In this document: one piece after another, positions 1 through 8,888 of the stretch | Numbering within the stretch: the stretch's first letter is position 1 | How the letters are laid out: each line of letters starts with the position of its first letter | DNA from: a virus | IMG/VR virus record: IMGVR_UViG_3300007522_000023 | Coordinates: 1 to 59,332 of that record | DNA length: 59,332 nt | Reading direction: 5' to 3' (one strand) | Program-made: the position numbers and the translations under genes | The notes under the pieces: generated by a model | What the model saw: only the letters and a program-made list of their open reading frames with translations | What the model was told of the DNA's origin: nothing | Database searches by the model: none

Positions 1-968
1 CTATAATCGAAATAATCCCATATTTTAGCAATACATGAATTAGATAAATATCGGTCATATAGTATATATTCAGCTATATCCCAAGAACCATTTAAGATTG
101 TTGTGTCATTACCAATATTTGGAAAACTAGGACCTTTTTGTCCTGCAATAAACCAATTTGGGTTAGTTGGATAATTCACACCGTACTTAACACCACTACC
201 AGAACCATTATTACAACCATTGGCAAAAGTAAACCCACTATTACCAGCAAACTCATTTTCATTATATATATTTGCTTGAATAGTGTTACCGCTTACTCTA
301 ACAGTTAATCTCAACCACTTAGTCCAATCCGAAACAGCTAAACTTAATGAATTACCAGAACCAAGACCTGGGTCACAATTCGGACCAGTAGCTAAATTAT
401 CGTAATACCAAATCCTTAAAGAATTGGAGCTCGTTCTAAAATCAATACCCCAACCATCTCTTCTATTACCACTGGTATCATTCCCATTTTGGAATAAAAC
501 AACATTAGCTCCTTGGTCATTGTCTGGATAAGTTGTTGAATTTGGGTTAATTTGTCTACTTCTAAAAATTGTTGAAAATGAAAACTCCGTTAATTTTGAG
601 TAGGATGCATCATATGGAATATTTAAAAAATTAGCAGTATTATTACCAAAACTTTTCCTATCAAAACTAATAAATGGATGTAAATTTGAAGTTGTGTCAC
701 CAGTCCAATAATCAGGCCAATACTCAGGGTTGTTAACCGCTTCAGCACTATTTTCAAGTGTCGCTTGATTACCAAATCGGGATTGCCCACCCCAAGTTGT
801 TAAACAGCTTAAACATGGCGCTTGGGATGCGGTTGCACCACTTGATAAAACACCTCGCCTAGCCGTCATCCAAATTACTTGTTCAACACCGCATATTTTG
901 GCTGGTAATTCAGTTTGACGAGTGGCACCAGTTTCACCACTCCGATATACATAGGGTGTATTAATCAT
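1..968 (-). CDS. Tail-fibre/lectin-like virion protein, 3' end beyond the window
   Basis: An open frame of 322 codons begins with ATG at 968 and runs off the left edge without a stop. The translation is Gly/Asn/Ser/Thr-rich with few charged residues and alternating beta-type segments, typical of a phage fibre. Pieces such as FSFSTIFRSRQINP, WTKWLRLTVRVSG and a closing WDIAEYILYDRYLS resemble a concanavalin/LamG-type jelly roll (inference from pattern). It lies six bases downstream of the SHAEG fibre gene on the same strand and is probably cotranscribed with it; no separate promoter motif precedes it. It may bind host-surface glycan. The product cannot be named because the C-terminus is missing. 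Confidence 0.7.
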   Translation of the reverse strand, partial: MINTPYVYRSGETGATRQTELPAKICGVEQVIWMTARRGVLSSGATASQAPCLSCLTTWGGQSRFGNQATLENSAEAVNNPEYWPDYWTGDTTSNLHPFISFDRKSFGNNTANFLNIPYDASYSKLTEFSFSTIFRSRQINPNSTTYPDNDQGANVVLFQNGNDTSGNRRDGWGIDFRTSSNSLRIWYYDNLATGPNCDPGLGSGNSLSLAVSDWTKWLRLTVRVSGNTIQANIYNENEFAGNSGFTFANGCNNGSGSGVKYGVNYPTNPNWFIAGQKGPSFPNIGNDTTILNGSWDIAEYILYDRYLSNSCIAKIWDYFDY

Positions 969-974
969 AATATT

Positions 975-3053
975 TTATTTAAAATCATAAGCTGCTAATC
1001 CGTAAAGAATTCCGTTATTATCTGATATGAAAGTCATAATATCCACAGCTCCAGTGTTAGTTGTTAATACTGGTGTTGTGCCACCCTCAAATTTAAAATT
1101 AGAACCCCAAGAATTTATTAAACCATTGTTTGAACCTTGTTTCACAATAATAGTATACGATGAACCATCTTTAACATTTATTGGGTTTGATAATGTGGTA
1201 TTACCAGTTAATGTTATTGTTTGTATATTACTATTATCAAAATTTAGTGTAAACGTGCTTCCAGTACCATTATTATATATTGGGTTATTTGATTGACCCA
1301 TAATCGTTATATTTGGTACATATACAGTATCGTCAGTTGCACCAGTTATATTTTGACCACCTAACACAACACTTCTGTGACCAGTTACTAATGAATTAGT
1401 TGAATGTATAAATGATGTTGTACCACTAGCAATTGAGCCAAAACCACCAGCGTGTGATGTAGAACCACTCGCTATTGTTAAAAAACCCTCAGCATGTGAA
1501 CGATTACCACTAGCTATTGTACTTTGACCTTCAGCATGTGAATTATCACCACTAGCTATTGTACCATACCCCTCAGCATGTGAAAAATCACCACTAGCTC
1601 TTGTACTACCACCTTCAGCATGTGATGTTTGACCACTTGCTATTGTATTTTCACCCTCAGCATGTGATGCATAACCACTTGATATTGTTAAAAAACCTTC
1701 AGCGTGTGAAAAATCACCACTAGCTATTGTCTGACTACCTTCAGCGTGTGACGTATGACCACTAGCTCTTGTACTTTGACCCTCAGCATGTGAATAATCA
1801 CCACTAGCTCTTGTACCAAAACCCTCAGCATGTGATGCATAACCACTAGCTATTGCTTCACTACCCTCAGCATGTGAATAATCACCACTAGCTCTTGTAC
1901 TACCACCTTCAGCATGTGACGTATCACCACTAGCTATTGTACTATCACCCTCAGCATGTGATGCATAACCACTAGCTATTGCTTCACTACCCTCAGCATG
2001 TGAATAATCACCACTAGCTCTTGTACTAATACCTTCAGCATGCGATACGAAACCACCAGCTATTGTACCATTACCCTCAGCATGTGATGTATGACCACTA
2101 GCTATTGTACTTTGACCCTCAGCATGTGATGCTGAACCACTTGCTCTTGTATTAACACCTTCAGCATGGGAATAATCACCACTAGCTCTTGTACTACCAC
2201 CTTCAGCATGTGATACGAAACCACCAGCTATTGTATTACTACCTTCAGCATGTGATGTATGACCACTAGCTATTGTACCATTACCCTCAGCATGCGAATT
2301 AAGATTACTAGCTATCGTCTGTTGACCTTCAGCATGTGAATATTGACCACCAGCTATTGTTAAAAAACCTTCAGCATGTGACGTATCACCACTAGCTACA
2401 GATAACCAACCCTCAACATGTGAATATTGACCACTAGCTATTGTCTGACTACCTTCAGCATGGGAATAATCACCACTAGCTCTTGTACTACCACCTTCAG
2501 CATGTGATACGAAACCACCAGCTATTGTATTACTACCTTCAGCATGTGATGTTTGACCACTAGCTATTGTCTGACTACCTTCAGCATGTGAACGACTACC
2601 ACTAGCTATTGTACTTTGACCTTCAGCATGTGAACGACTACCACTAGCTATCGTCAGTTGACCTTCAGCGTGTGATGTAGCACCACTTGCTATTGTCTGC
2701 AGACCCTCAGCATGTGAATTAAGACCACTAGCTAAAGTATTAAAACCTTGAGCATATGAATAATTCCCAGTAGCATTTGTTGTTGAATCATTAATTACTT
2801 TAACTGAAAAATTACCAGTAGAACCACTAGTAAAATAGTTTGGAATAATAGGTAATTCTGGTAAATCCACATTAAATGTTTGACCATTTATTTTAGTTAA
2901 AATTAAACTACTACCAACAGTCGTACCAGTAGATATACTTAAACCCTTTAAATATAAAAAATTATTATCAACATCATCTTGACTCAAAACACTACCTTTA
3001 GTTAAATCACCATATGGGCTATTAACAGTTCTTAAATTTAAAAAATTATTCAT
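975..3053 (-). CDS. Tail fibre/adhesin with 31 YadA-head-like SHAEG repeats
   Basis: A 692-residue fibre protein. Residues 1-112 form a head-proximal region (start MNNFLNLRTVNSPYG). Residues 113-546 are 31 consecutive 14-residue units of the form SHAEGxxTIASGxx; one is SHVEG and the last SHAGG. The sequence then runs through SFIHSTNSLVTG and GGQNITGATDD into a beta-rich C-terminus. Units with a central HAEG and trailing ASG are typical of the left-handed beta-roll of YadA-type trimeric adhesins and phage fibres (known for the family). The protein is probably trimeric and host-binding. It lacks an S74 chaperone domain, unlike its relative upstream, so it may need a helper to trimerise. A late-promoter-like element lies just ahead of the ATG. 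Confidence 0.85.
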   Translation of the reverse strand: MNNFLNLRTVNSPYGDLTKGSVLSQDDVDNNFLYLKGLSISTGTTVGSSLILTKINGQTFNVDLPELPIIPNYFTSGSTGNFSVKVINDSTTNATGNYSYAQGFNTLASGLNSHAEGLQTIASGATSHAEGQLTIASGSRSHAEGQSTIASGSRSHAEGSQTIASGQTSHAEGSNTIAGGFVSHAEGGSTRASGDYSHAEGSQTIASGQYSHVEGWLSVASGDTSHAEGFLTIAGGQYSHAEGQQTIASNLNSHAEGNGTIASGHTSHAEGSNTIAGGFVSHAEGGSTRASGDYSHAEGVNTRASGSASHAEGQSTIASGHTSHAEGNGTIAGGFVSHAEGISTRASGDYSHAEGSEAIASGYASHAEGDSTIASGDTSHAEGGSTRASGDYSHAEGSEAIASGYASHAEGFGTRASGDYSHAEGQSTRASGHTSHAEGSQTIASGDFSHAEGFLTISSGYASHAEGENTIASGQTSHAEGGSTRASGDFSHAEGYGTIASGDNSHAEGQSTIASGNRSHAEGFLTIASGSTSHAGGFGSIASGTTSFIHSTNSLVTGHRSVVLGGQNITGATDDTVYVPNITIMGQSNNPIYNNGTGSTFTLNFDNSNIQTITLTGNTTLSNPINVKDGSSYTIIVKQGSNNGLINSWGSNFKFEGGTTPVLTTNTGAVDIMTFISDNNGILYGLAAYDFK
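1416..2717 (-). repeat. Tandem array of 42-bp repeats encoding SHAEG units
   Basis: Thirty-one head-to-tail units of exactly 42 bp, each encoding 14 residues. Higher-order repetition is also visible: blocks such as SNTIAGGFV-GSTRASGDY and SEAIASGYA recur, indicating duplication of multi-unit segments. Such arrays can expand and contract by slippage or recombination. Confidence 0.9.
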
Positions 3054-3062
3054 ATTTGTTTT

Positions 3063-3078
3063 CTTTATTATAAATATG
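3063..3078 (-). promoter_or_regulatory. Late-promoter-like element (CATATTTATAATAAAG)
   Basis: The coding strand of the SHAEG fibre gene reads CATATTTATAATAAAG, ending 9 bases before the ATG. It matches the element found before many other virion operons in this window. Transcription from it would give a very short leader. Confidence 0.6.
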
Positions 3079-3088
3079 TCATATTATG

Positions 3089-4828
3089 TTAACAGTGATT
3101 ATAATTTGAAATATTAATCCCATATCTTAAAGAATCAGAATTAAAATTATTCTCAATATCACAAAAATTTAAATCACAAATATTAAATTTGAATTGTGAA
3201 ATGCCACCTATAAATGTTCCAGCAAAGTTTTCCTCAATAGGTAAACCTCTATCATCCATATCCAACCCATCAAATGTTTGACTTTCTAATAAACCTTGAG
3301 AACCACCACCCAAACTTAAATTAAATGGTACACCAACTTGCTTCATATGATTATCGTTAAGTCTTCTAGCAACTAATTCATCTACATCATAAAATACTGC
3401 TTTTAGTTTAGCGTTTACATAAAACATTAATTTACCTTTTCTACGTTCACTATTTTTTAATTCACAATTATCATAATATTCCGTTACAAATCTAACTACG
3501 ACATATTGCCATTCATCTTTAGATATAATATTTGTTGATGAATACTGTTCCTCTATCGTGGTACCACTAATATATTTTCTCTCACCAGTTACAGCTGTAT
3601 AGCAATGACCAGTTACGGTTAAAAGTCTATAACCAATACTACCATCATCTTTAATTCTAAACGCCAATGCATTATCAATTATGTCTAAATTATAATCCAA
3701 AGTATCTTGGTCTTTAGTAAAACCAGTAAAATTTCTAACAGTTTTATTACTAGTATTAGTACTAGAACCACCACAACTAGAACCAGACACTGCCCTTCCA
3801 TAAATTAAAAATGGGTTGGTTGTATTTGTCACCTCTTGAGAATGTGTTACAATAACTTTAGGTTTTCCATCCCAAGAATTAGCAGTTTCGTTACTAGTAT
3901 TAGTACTAGAACCACCACAACTAGAACCAGATACCGCCCTTCCATAAATTAAAAATGGGTTTGTGATTAAGTCAATATTAATAAGAGGCGGATTTAATGG
4001 TATTCCAACACCATAAGCACCAGCTAAAATAACGTCAGTCTCTTTAGGTAATGTACACCACGGACTCAAATTATCAGTACAACCAGAAGGCACGGTACAA
4101 TCAATTGTACATCCACTATCTACCCCATCAAATGTATTCCAAAATTTATTTTCAGCCCTAGTACCCATATAAAAGAATATTCCTTTATTATTTGGGTAAG
4201 TATCATTTAATGTTGTTGCTGTATAACCAACACAACCAGCACTTGAAGGATTTAACCAAAACTCAGCACTCCATGCTTGCTGAACTCTAGTCGGTAAAAC
4301 TTCATAAGAATTACCATCTAATTTGTAAAATCCTTGATAAAAACCACCACATAATTGTGCATAAGCACCAGTGAAACCAGTCATTATATCTATTGGGTAA
4401 ATATATTCTCCAGTAGTTCCAGTGACCCTATTCAACATTAATCTAGTATCACCAGATGATATAAGCATAGTAGTACCAGTCAATACTGATAATAACGCTA
4501 AATTTGATGTATCACCAGTTGTTTTATTAAAAGTATATAACCCATTATCAATTCCAGTAAGACCTATTGTTGTACCAGTATAACCAGTATTAATTGCACC
4601 ATTCCAACTAACTAAACTATGAATAGAAGTAGCTGAAAATGGTTGTGTATTATCGTAAATATTTGAATTATTAAAATCATAAAAAGTAACGAAACAATCA
4701 CCAGATGTAACACCAGCACAAGATAACGTTTTACCACCATCATCTGCTGCTAAATAAAAATCCCAATAATCGTTATTTGATAATCTTAAATCTACTCTAC
4801 TATAATTATAATTTTTAATATTTCCCAT
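3089..4828 (-). CDS. Lectin-like (LamG/concanavalin-type) virion protein with internal duplication
   Basis: 579 residues, Cys-richer than its neighbours, without a signal peptide. Segments such as AWSAEFWLNPS, KGIFFYMGTRAEN, SFDGLDMDDRG-type loops and GTFIGGISQFKF look like laminin-G/concanavalin-fold strands, as found in fibre proteins of Bacteroidetes phages (inference). A block around NPFLIYGRAVSGSSCGG occurs twice, 48 residues apart. The ATG shares one base with the stop of the S74 fibre gene upstream (TAATG arrangement), so the two are probably translationally coupled. It likely forms a distal fibre or accessory adhesin; the exact role is unknown. Confidence 0.7.
   Translation of the reverse strand: MGNIKNYNYSRVDLRLSNNDYWDFYLAADDGGKTLSCAGVTSGDCFVTFYDFNNSNIYDNTQPFSATSIHSLVSWNGAINTGYTGTTIGLTGIDNGLYTFNKTTGDTSNLALLSVLTGTTMLISSGDTRLMLNRVTGTTGEYIYPIDIMTGFTGAYAQLCGGFYQGFYKLDGNSYEVLPTRVQQAWSAEFWLNPSSAGCVGYTATTLNDTYPNNKGIFFYMGTRAENKFWNTFDGVDSGCTIDCTVPSGCTDNLSPWCTLPKETDVILAGAYGVGIPLNPPLINIDLITNPFLIYGRAVSGSSCGGSSTNTSNETANSWDGKPKVIVTHSQEVTNTTNPFLIYGRAVSGSSCGGSSTNTSNKTVRNFTGFTKDQDTLDYNLDIIDNALAFRIKDDGSIGYRLLTVTGHCYTAVTGERKYISGTTIEEQYSSTNIISKDEWQYVVVRFVTEYYDNCELKNSERRKGKLMFYVNAKLKAVFYDVDELVARRLNDNHMKQVGVPFNLSLGGGSQGLLESQTFDGLDMDDRGLPIEENFAGTFIGGISQFKFNICDLNFCDIENNFNSDSLRYGINISNYNHC
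3741..3961 (-). repeat. 77-bp direct duplication inside the lectin-like gene
   Basis: Two nearly identical 77-bp copies (3741-3817 and 3885-3961, period 144 bp) differ at only a few positions. Both encode the same Cys/Ser-rich segment, with GRAVSGSSCGGSSTNTSN in each. The identity at DNA level suggests a recent duplication or ongoing gene conversion. Confidence 0.85.
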
Positions 4829-7800
4829 TAGAAGTTCTCTAAATTAGTTCTTTTCCAACCACTTGTAGTTTTAATATACATGTAATCTTCATCTCTCGTT
4901 ATATTACCTTCACTACCATTTGAATCATTACTTGAAGTTGGTGTATATAAAGGAATTGTTAATGATTTAGCTTTAAAATCGTTATTGGTTACCCAATCAC
5001 CGTTTTCATCCGTTGTTAATTCAGAAGATTCACCATCACCCTTAGCATTAAGTACAGTAAGACCACCACCCAATGCTGATTCTTTTGTACCATTGTAATT
5101 TAAATCAATATTATTATCTTCAGCTAATATTGTTTGAGTTTTCAAATGAGTGTTGGTATTCGTTGTAAGACCACTAGATAATTCTTTAATAGCTTCAACT
5201 AAAAGTGCTGTAACATTATCATAATGAACACCCATAAATCTTTCTTCACTATTTTTATTAGTGAAAGTTAATTCTGGCACTACACTCTCAACTTCTTGAG
5301 CAATAAAACCAATACGTGTATCACCACTTGGAGATTCCAACCAATTATATTTAACGCCCCTTAACTGATTAACCTTATCCAAAGCACCCGTTAATGATGT
5401 TATGTTAGTTTTTAACCTTTCATCCGATGTACTTGTTGTCAATGTACCATCTGAAGTATAATGCAAAGCACCAGCCGAAGCCGCAGAACCAACCACCCTA
5501 AATCTACCGTTACCAGCAACATCTAACCTAACACTTGGTGTTTCAGTACCAAAACCAATAAAACCTTTAGTCGAACCAGTTCCTTGAATATGAAAATCAG
5601 CAGGAGAACCCGTATTAGCAGCTCTACCAGCGTACATTCTAATATAGTCAGCGCCACTACCTAATCCACCATTAGGTGAAATTAAATTTAGTCCATTAGA
5701 AACAATCCCAGCATAAATAAACATATCACCTTGATTACCATACCCAGGAAAAGATAAATCATCGTAAGCCCTAAGACCAATACTACCACCAGCCAAACCA
5801 GCTACAATATTAAGCATATTCAAACCACTCGCACCAGATAATTGCAATAACGCATTACTAGAAGCACTATTGTCAAAAGTTAATCCGCAATTAACACCTT
5901 TAACATCTAAAACATATTGTGGATTACTAGTATTAATACCTAACCTACTGGTGGTTCCACCAGTATTAATAACTAAATTTGGTACGTATACTGTATCGTC
6001 AGTTGCGCCAGTTATATTTTGACCACCTAACACAACACTTCTATCACCAGTAACTAACGAATTAGTTGAATGTATAAATGATGTAAAACCACTAGCAATT
6101 GAACCAAAACCAGCAGCGTGTGAATAATCACCACCAGCTATAGATAACCAACCTTCAGCATGTGATATATAACCACTAGCTCTTGTACTTCTACCTTCAG
6201 CGTGAGAAAAATTACCACTAGCAACTGTACTACCACCCTCAGCATGTGAATAATCACTACTAGCTATTGTATTATGACCCTCAGCGTGTGATACGAAACC
6301 ACTAGCTCTTGTACTTAAACCTTCAGCATGTGATGTATTACCACTAGCTCTTGTACTTTGACCCTCAGCGTGAGAAAAATTTCCAATAGCTCTTGTATTT
6401 TGACCCTCAGCGTGTGATGATATACCATCAATTGTGTTTAATTGACCAACAACAAATCCAAGTGTTGAACCAGCATTAATTATATTTCCACCTACTTTAG
6501 ATTTAATTGAATTACCAGCAGTACCACCAGTTGTGAATAAGATATTAGATGTTGTTCCAGTTATTTGGTTATCAACATATTGTTTATCAACAAGTGAACG
6601 ATTAACAAAATTAGCACTATAATCTTCAAAGTATTCAACTCCTTTAAATCCTGTATAACCTCTAATAACATAATCAGCATTACTACCACTACCATCTTGT
6701 AAAGTATGATAGAATCCATTACTTGAATACAATGTAATAGCACCATTATTATTAATTTCAATTTCACCATATCCAATATCGTCTGTTGCTGAAATTTTTA
6801 TTGCATCTGGATTAAACGTAAATCTTCTATCATCTAGACCATTTACACTTCTCATACCATACATACTAGAACTTTCTATCCAATTGTTACCAGTTGTATT
6901 GCCATTTACTAATACCTCTGCTAAATTAGAATTACCAGTTGCATTATCAACATATTGTTTGTCAACTAAACTTCTATTTGTGTAATTAGCACTATAATCT
7001 GCAAAGTATTCAGCTCCAGTAAATGTACCAAGCTCACCAGAAATACCAAAACCACCCGTTACAAAATTAATAGCACCATCAGTATTTTGAAAAGAAATAT
7101 TAGTTGGAGTTATATCTATATAAGATTCTTCATCATCAGTTTCATTTCTATTCAATAATCTTATGTAACCTGGGATTTGATTGAATAGTATTCTTTCATT
7201 TATTGTTTTACCACCTATTACTGATGTGTTAAATAATCCGTAACCATCATTTGGTGTAATAAAATTTGGACCAGTTGTATTGCCAGCGACTAATGTTTGT
7301 TCCAGTGTTGTACCACCAGAAGATGAACCGTTATAAATCCAAGCACCTTGACCTTCAGTATCTAAACACGTCCAAACATAATCCTTAGTCGCACCACTAG
7401 TAATTATAAGATTATTTGTTCTAGTTATACCAGAAACGTCTACCCATATTGTCCTACCAGTAAAATCTAACGTTGAAGCGGATAAAATATCCAAATTACT
7501 CGTAGACACTGTACCACTATAGGTACCACCACCTAAATCGACCATATTAACTAATTCTAATTCAAAACTAACACCACTATATGTTAAATTAACTATATTA
7601 CCATCAATGATTGTTGAAGATGAACCAATAAACCCTGTTGTTGATTGTGTTGATGCAGATGTTGTAGGTGTTATTGCTGATAAACTAGAAGCACCTAACT
7701 CCATTCTATTGTCGTACCAGTCATATACAGTCGTTGTACTATTACCAGAAAAAGTACTAGCTATTAATGTATAGTTTTCAGTAACGGCAGTAGTGGTTAA

Positions 7801-7929
7801 GTCTGGCCCCGTTGTTAATGCACTAAAAACAACACCAAATGATGTTGCACCAGATAAAACTGTTACAGTTTCTGGATATTGTTTTATTTGCCTATTACTT
7901 GAATAGTCTAGTTTTGTCTTAAAAGCCAT
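4828..7929 (-). CDS. Tail fibre with SHAEG repeats and C-terminal S74 intramolecular chaperone
   Basis: 1033 residues. The N-terminal third is beta-rich. A module with NRSLVDKQYVDN preceded by YF(A/E)DYSAN occurs twice. Residues 505-616 hold eight SHAEG units, followed by SFIHSTNSLVTG and a long shaft. The C-terminal domain begins with SDERLK (Ser835), the Ser/Lys dyad motif of the Peptidase_S74/endosialidase chaperone, and contains IGFIAQEVESVVPEL and VTALLVEAIKEL. In this family the domain trimerises the fibre and then cuts itself off in front of the Ser, which would release about 199 residues here. About 110 extra residues follow the usual S74 core. A late-promoter-like element precedes the gene. 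Confidence 0.9.
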   Translation of the reverse strand: MAFKTKLDYSSNRQIKQYPETVTVLSGATSFGVVFSALTTGPDLTTTAVTENYTLIASTFSGNSTTTVYDWYDNRMELGASSLSAITPTTSASTQSTTGFIGSSSTIIDGNIVNLTYSGVSFELELVNMVDLGGGTYSGTVSTSNLDILSASTLDFTGRTIWVDVSGITRTNNLIITSGATKDYVWTCLDTEGQGAWIYNGSSSGGTTLEQTLVAGNTTGPNFITPNDGYGLFNTSVIGGKTINERILFNQIPGYIRLLNRNETDDEESYIDITPTNISFQNTDGAINFVTGGFGISGELGTFTGAEYFADYSANYTNRSLVDKQYVDNATGNSNLAEVLVNGNTTGNNWIESSSMYGMRSVNGLDDRRFTFNPDAIKISATDDIGYGEIEINNNGAITLYSSNGFYHTLQDGSGSNADYVIRGYTGFKGVEYFEDYSANFVNRSLVDKQYVDNQITGTTSNILFTTGGTAGNSIKSKVGGNIINAGSTLGFVVGQLNTIDGISSHAEGQNTRAIGNFSHAEGQSTRASGNTSHAEGLSTRASGFVSHAEGHNTIASSDYSHAEGGSTVASGNFSHAEGRSTRASGYISHAEGWLSIAGGDYSHAAGFGSIASGFTSFIHSTNSLVTGDRSVVLGGQNITGATDDTVYVPNLVINTGGTTSRLGINTSNPQYVLDVKGVNCGLTFDNSASSNALLQLSGASGLNMLNIVAGLAGGSIGLRAYDDLSFPGYGNQGDMFIYAGIVSNGLNLISPNGGLGSGADYIRMYAGRAANTGSPADFHIQGTGSTKGFIGFGTETPSVRLDVAGNGRFRVVGSAASAGALHYTSDGTLTTSTSDERLKTNITSLTGALDKVNQLRGVKYNWLESPSGDTRIGFIAQEVESVVPELTFTNKNSEERFMGVHYDNVTALLVEAIKELSSGLTTNTNTHLKTQTILAEDNNIDLNYNGTKESALGGGLTVLNAKGDGESSELTTDENGDWVTNNDFKAKSLTIPLYTPTSSNDSNGSEGNITRDEDYMYIKTTSGWKRTNLENF
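6082..6417 (-). repeat. Eight 42-bp SHAEG repeats in the S74 fibre gene
   Basis: Eight units of 42 bp with the same register and spelling as the 31-unit array of the neighbouring fibre gene. Both arrays are followed by the same SFIHSTNSLVTG/GGQNITGATDD module, showing common origin. Confidence 0.9.
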
Positions 7930-7939
7930 AATTTATAGA

Positions 7940-7983
7940 TTTTATTATAAATATTCTACAATTGCGTTATATTTATAATAAAA
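7940..7983. promoter_or_regulatory. Divergent pair of late-promoter-like elements
   Basis: A perfect 15-nt inverted repeat: TTTTATTATAAATAT at 7940-7954 and ATATTTATAATAAAA at 7969-7983, separated by 14 bases. The left arm serves the minus-strand S74 fibre gene and the right arm the plus-strand gene starting at 7992. Each arm is the same element seen upstream of other virion genes. Confidence 0.65.
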
Positions 7984-7991
7984 CACAATTT

Positions 7992-8438
7992 ATGCAAATA
8001 AATAAAAAACAATTAGATGAATTAGTTGGAGGTGATATCAATAGTAGTGGTAATCAAAGAAACGTCACTAATAATAGTGAAATAGAAACGGGTCCAGTAG
8101 ACAAACCTTACAACAATTATTCAAACTACAAAAAAGGTGTTTCAACTACTACCGATAAAGTATTTGGTCGATATGCACAAGATATTCCATGGTTTGCTAA
8201 TTATTTTGGTGGTTCCAGTGGTCATTTTTATGAAAATAAAATTATCACAAAAAGAAGTGTTGAAGAGAAGGTTGATGATTTAGTTAGAAGAAGTGATACG
8301 TTTGATGTTATAAATAATCCTGAATACCCAGCGAACAGTCTTAAAAAATTAATCAAAAATCTAAATTTATCTAAAAAGGATATTGATACGTTAAGAACAT
8401 ATTTAGATGATAAAGAAGAGCAGATAAAAAATATTTAA
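7992..8438 (+). CDS. Hypothetical protein, small accessory virion-type gene 1
   Basis: 148 residues, not recognised. A longer frame opens at a TTG at 7962, but the late-promoter element lies inside that extension, so the ATG at 7992 (MQINKKQLDELVGG) is chosen. The first half is Asn/Ser-rich. The second half is charged and predicted helical (KRSVEEKVDDLVRR, SLKKLIKNLNLSKKDIDTL). It heads a five-gene run in which stop and start codons are adjacent or nearly so. No membrane segment or known catalytic motif is visible. Confidence 0.7.
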   Translation: MQINKKQLDELVGGDINSSGNQRNVTNNSEIETGPVDKPYNNYSNYKKGVSTTTDKVFGRYAQDIPWFANYFGGSSGHFYENKIITKRSVEEKVDDLVRRSDTFDVINNPEYPANSLKKLIKNLNLSKKDIDTLRTYLDDKEEQIKNI

Positions 8439-8885
8439 ATGAATAACAATATATATAAAAAAGGAATAACAACACCATCTGATATCGGTAATAAATCTCA
8501 TCAAGCTTATGCTATGGAATTATCTAGATTATCCAAAGCTAAAAATAAATGTGATGAAAATAATGATTGTGTTGAATTTAATGAAAAAGGTGGTCAAAAA
8601 AGACTTACTGAACTTTTAAATGTTGTTGAACAAGAAAGGGCTAACGATAAATTAAGACGTAAAACAGAAGCCGTCACTGCCACAAACAGTAAATTTAGAG
8701 ATGATGAAGACCCTACATCTGTTAGTGGTATACCTAGATTAGATAAAAAAAGTAACCACGAGGGTAGTAATAAAAATAAAATTATGTCAAATGAACAATC
8801 TATATCTGAAAATATTAATAAAGAAATTTCAGATATTAGATATTTAATAGAATACATGAATAACGATAAAAAACAAAAACTATAA
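8439..8885 (+). CDS. Hypothetical protein, small accessory virion-type gene 2
   Basis: 148 residues, not recognised. The ATG follows the preceding stop directly (TAA-ATG), so translation is probably coupled. The protein is very hydrophilic. It opens with YKKGITTPSDIGNKSHQAYA, has a charged stretch with paired Cys (KCDENNDC) and ends in a helical tail (SISENINKEISDIRYLIEYM). The upstream gene contains a similar YKKGVSTTTD phrase, perhaps a shared short motif. No domain assignment is possible. Confidence 0.65.
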   Translation: MNNNIYKKGITTPSDIGNKSHQAYAMELSRLSKAKNKCDENNDCVEFNEKGGQKRLTELLNVVEQERANDKLRRKTEAVTATNSKFRDDEDPTSVSGIPRLDKKSNHEGSNKNKIMSNEQSISENINKEISDIRYLIEYMNNDKKQKL

Positions 8886-8888
8886 ATT

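Noticed and set aside
1416-2717. CRISPR-like regular repeats
   Set aside because: The 42-bp units are contiguous, without spacers, and encode in-frame SHAEG protein repeats.
975-7929. Diversity-generating retroelement acting on fibre genes
   Set aside because: No reverse transcriptase gene or template/variable repeat pair with adenine-specific changes is visible; the shared fibre DNA is explained by module duplication.
7962-7991. Longer start (TTG at 7962) for the first small plus-strand gene
   Set aside because: The extension lies across the late-promoter element; the ATG at 7992 follows it directly.
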